NCBI GenBank assembly: GCA_021774335.1
Contig: JAJFJD010000043.1
Location: forward strand, 148,032-212,031
Direction: 5' to 3'
Length of the DNA stretch: 64,000 nt
Source: Alphaproteobacteria bacterium
GTDB lineage: Bacteria > Pseudomonadota > Alphaproteobacteria > UBA8366
Shown here: positions 62,075 through 64,000 of the stretch, one piece after another
Numbering within the stretch: position 1 is the first letter of the stretch
Layout: the number at the start of each line of letters is the position of its first letter
The notes under the pieces: model-generated
Seen by the model: the letters and a program-made list of their open reading frames with translations, nothing else
What the model was told of the DNA's origin: nothing
Databases searched by the model: none
Program-made: the position numbers and the translations under genes

Positions 62075-62496
62075 TCGAAGCCGATCCCTAACGATCGAAT
62101 GTGGACTACCATAGCGCTTCATCGCACGCTTCAGAAACTTCAGTGCAGCCTTGCGATCCCGGCCTTTCGTCGCGAAAACCGCGAGCGCCTCGCCTCCGTG
62201 ATCAACAGCGCGCCATAGGTAATGCGTCTCGCTGTGAATGCGGCGCTTCCGGATCTCAGCGGCGAAAATCGGACCGAACCGGTTCCACCAGATCCGCACC
62301 GTCTCGTGGCAGATATCGATCCCGCGCTCGAACAACAGATCCTCCACCTGCCTTAGCGACAGCGGATAACGGACGTACATCATCACCGTCAGGCGAATCA
62401 CCTCGGGTGAGTTGTGAAATAACGAAACGGGTTTCGCATTTACCGACGCTACGAGGCGCCGATGCGGGCCTCAATCCATTTTGCTCTGACAGTGAC
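62028..62496 (-). mobile_element. IS6-type insertion sequence remnant with broken transposase
   Basis: On the reverse strand the terminal repeat GTCACTGTCAGAGCAAAA (62496 inwards) is followed by ATGCGAAACCCG, encoding MRNPFRYF, then a 1-base deletion near 62415 shifts frame. The main frame continues VIRLTVMMYVRYPLSLRQVE, a typical IS6 transposase. It lacks the segment with the first catalytic Asp (join at IRKRRIHSETHYLW), keeps the second (VRDRLRSYRA) and is cut after about 125 codons. It is therefore inactive. It has the same orientation as the remnant at 51771. Confidence 0.85.
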
Positions 62497-62664
62497 GGTC
62501 ACGGTCATACCGCGGTTATCCGCAGACAGAGACCGTCTCCGCTGACATGAACGTCGGCAAAGGCCCGGGAAATCCGGGGTATTCAAAGAATTGTTTGGGG
62601 AGACGGCAAAAGCCGGGACTAAATGGCGGTGCAGGGAGTCTGGAGCGAACCCGTCTCTGCCGAA

Positions 62665-62860
62665 TTCCCTGTTAAACAGGGAAAATACAGGGAATTTTCT
62701 CGAATTCGGGTATTTTGAACGTCTTGATCGCTCGTAATGTACTGGAATTACGCCAAGTTTTGAGCAATTTCCCTACTCATAAAAACAGGGAATTTAATTC
62801 GGTGAACAGGGAAATATTCTGAATGAACAGGGAAACTCAATCGAGTTTCAGGGAATCCCA
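62665..62860. repeat. Cluster of CAGGGAA repeats with a 19-bp palindrome
   Basis: TTCCCTGTT-A-AACAGGGAA at 62665-62683 is a perfect palindrome. CAGGGAA then recurs at about 62688, 62786, 62807, 62828 and 62849, each inside an AT-rich context, and TTCCCT occurs inverted at 62768. The cluster is part of the non-coding 62497-63304 stretch, which also holds copy 3 of the 43-bp repeat. Spacing is irregular, so it is not a CRISPR. Confidence 0.6.
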
Positions 62861-63035
62861 ATATCGGTGTTCTGCAGATTCAAATCCTGGGCCTGCATCC
62901 ACCGAGAATTGACTCTTATTGTCGCTGTCTGATGGCAGTTGACGGACATGATGCATGGGCCTGCTTTCCGCTCAAAAGCAACCTTCACACACTGATGTCC
63001 GCTTTCGCGCAGATTATGTCCGGTCTTCCCCCAGG

Positions 63036-63078
63036 AGCGGACATTCCGGCGACTGCACGCTACTTCCGCTAATGACCC
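63036..63078 (+). repeat. 43-bp intergenic repeat, copy 3
   Basis: Starts AGCGGACATTCC and ends TCCGCTAATGACCC, same length as copy 1 at 49486. An additional TGTCCGCTTTCGCG at 62997 just upstream echoes the same core in inverted form. Confidence 0.6.
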
Positions 63079-63304
63079 AAAGCGGACCTGTTTCCAAAAA
63101 GGAAGAGACCGTGCGAAGAAAATCAGCACGGTCTTGGAGGCATTTGAGGCGGATGCGTAGTGAGCCTTTGGTCCGTTTTGCGAATCATGCTGCTACGTGC
63201 ACGGGCGTCCCTAGTAACTTAATAACGTTGATGTCTTTAAGAGATGATGATGCCGCAGGTGCATGTCGGTGAAATGAAGGATGCGGGTCATACCATGCCC
63301 TTCG

Positions 63305-64000
63305 TCACAAGCTGCGAATGGCGCCGCCGTCGATGGCGAGGCATTGGCCGGTGATATAGGCTGAGCGCGGGGTAGCCAAGAAATAGATTGCCTCGGCCAT
63401 TTCCTCGACCGTGCCCATGCGCTTGAACGGGACGCCAACGCAGCGCCAGGCCTCGAACTCCGCCATGGTCATTTCCGGCGCCCAGCGGGCACGCGACTTC
63501 TCGGTTTGCGAGGTGAGCGCACGGTCGACGCCCAACACGTTGACGCGAATACCGTCGTCCGCGAGTTCATAGGACAGGCATTTGCTGAAATTCAAGGCGG
63601 CGGCCCAGGCGACGCCGGAGGTGACTACGCGCACCGGCGCCTGCAGCCCCTTGCTGGACACGACGTTAACGATGGCGGCCTCGTCGGCTTTGCGCAGCAA
63701 CGGCAGGGCGCTGCGGCTCACGCGGACCATGCCCAGGACCTTTTGCTCGAAGGCGTTGCGGAATTCGTCGTCGGTCATGGATTCGAACCGGCCCGGCGGA
63801 AGCTCCGGGTCGTCCGGCGCTTGCGAGACCTGGATTTGTGCGGTCACGCCCTTGGCGGCCCGTTGCGACGACTGGCCCGCGTTGTTGATCAGCATGTGGA
63901 TGCAGTCGAAACGGTCGCCGATCGTCGCCATGGCGGCGTCGACGGATTCGCTATCGAGGACGTTCGTCACCAGGCCGACCGCCTCAGTGCCATGGCGGCC
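63305..64000 (-). CDS. SDR family protein lacking the catalytic Tyr/Lys (runs off window end)
   Basis: The C-terminal 230 residues of an SDR, with the N-terminal cofactor motif beyond the window. It has INNAG, Ser in VNVVSSKG, and the C-terminal YITGQCLAIDGG. Where SDRs have Tyr-x3-Lys before AALNFSK, this protein has GVAWA, so both key residues are replaced. It may bind a cofactor or substrate without redox activity, or use another mechanism. It is isolated from the repeats by about 220 bp. Confidence 0.88.
   Translation of the reverse strand, partial: GRHGTEAVGLVTNVLDSESVDAAMATIGDRFDCIHMLINNAGQSSQRAAKGVTAQIQVSQAPDDPELPPGRFESMTDDEFRNAFEQKVLGMVRVSRSALPLLRKADEAAIVNVVSSKGLQAPVRVVTSGVAWAAALNFSKCLSYELADDGIRVNVLGVDRALTSQTEKSRARWAPEMTMAEFEAWRCVGVPFKRMGTVEEMAEAIYFLATPRSAYITGQCLAIDGGAIRSL

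Noticed and set aside
62665..62860. CRISPR-like array
   Set aside because: The CAGGGAA units are only 7-9 bp, irregularly spaced and partly inverted, and no cas gene is present.

Overview
The window looks like chromosomal DNA of a GC-rich, metabolically versatile alphaproteobacterium, probably near the Rhodospirillales. This is inferred from codon use, gene families and the tRNA-Ser remnant; there is no rRNA or marker gene to fix the taxonomy. Most genes belong to families of heterotrophs that degrade many small organic acids, amides and CoA thioesters. By eye, composition is uniform and GC-rich, except for an AT-richer stretch from about 31 to 36 kb and patches at 13.5, 45.3, 51.4 and 62.7 kb.

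0-13.3 kb holds small catabolic cassettes: a partial acyl-CoA dehydrogenase, an FAD-dependent oxidoreductase with a D-2-hydroxyacid dehydrogenase, three TauD/TfdA-type dioxygenases, an ornithine cyclodeaminase-like protein, a family III CoA-transferase, the AtuA/DUF4387 pair and a RidA protein. A glycosyltransferase and a TupA-like ATP-grasp protein sit among them. 13.5-17.3 kb has an orphan protein with its own terminator, a second hydroxyacid dehydrogenase, and an overlapping pair of membrane genes (CDP-alcohol phosphotransferase and flippase-like protein).

17.4-26.6 kb is a CoA-thioester region: hydrolase, three hotdog-fold proteins, two SDRs, MmgE/PrpD, a CoA-transferase and an acyl-CoA carboxylase beta subunit. 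The carboxylase is divergent from an IclR regulator across a near-perfect 31-bp palindrome. A two-domain universal stress protein follows, with an FNR/FixK-type box placed exactly for a class II promoter, then a large M14 peptidase.

31-36.2 kb is an AT-richer envelope block: a membrane-anchored coiled-coil protein with an internal 285-bp duplication, a large exported protein with a PDZ-like segment, a RidA protein and an exported alpha/beta hydrolase. 36.4-45.2 kb returns to catabolism: VOC protein, fourth TauD, D-aminoacylase-type amidohydrolase, octopine-dehydrogenase-like protein, DUF6152/DUF6644 pair, CapA-like protein, the stump of a Bug/TctC receptor gene, and a second MmgE/PrpD.

45.2-62.5 kb is rearranged. 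It contains a heterodimeric ABC exporter, a membrane-anchored propeller-like protein, a complete oligopeptide/amide ABC importer, two amidases and an alpha/beta hydrolase. It carries three remnants of one IS6-type insertion sequence, the 3' half of a tRNA-Ser(CGA) gene, and two of three copies of a 43-bp intergenic repeat. The importer-amidase module lies between two same-orientation IS6 remnants, suggesting an old composite or translocatable unit. The window ends in repeat-rich non-coding DNA and a partial SDR lacking the catalytic Tyr/Lys pair.
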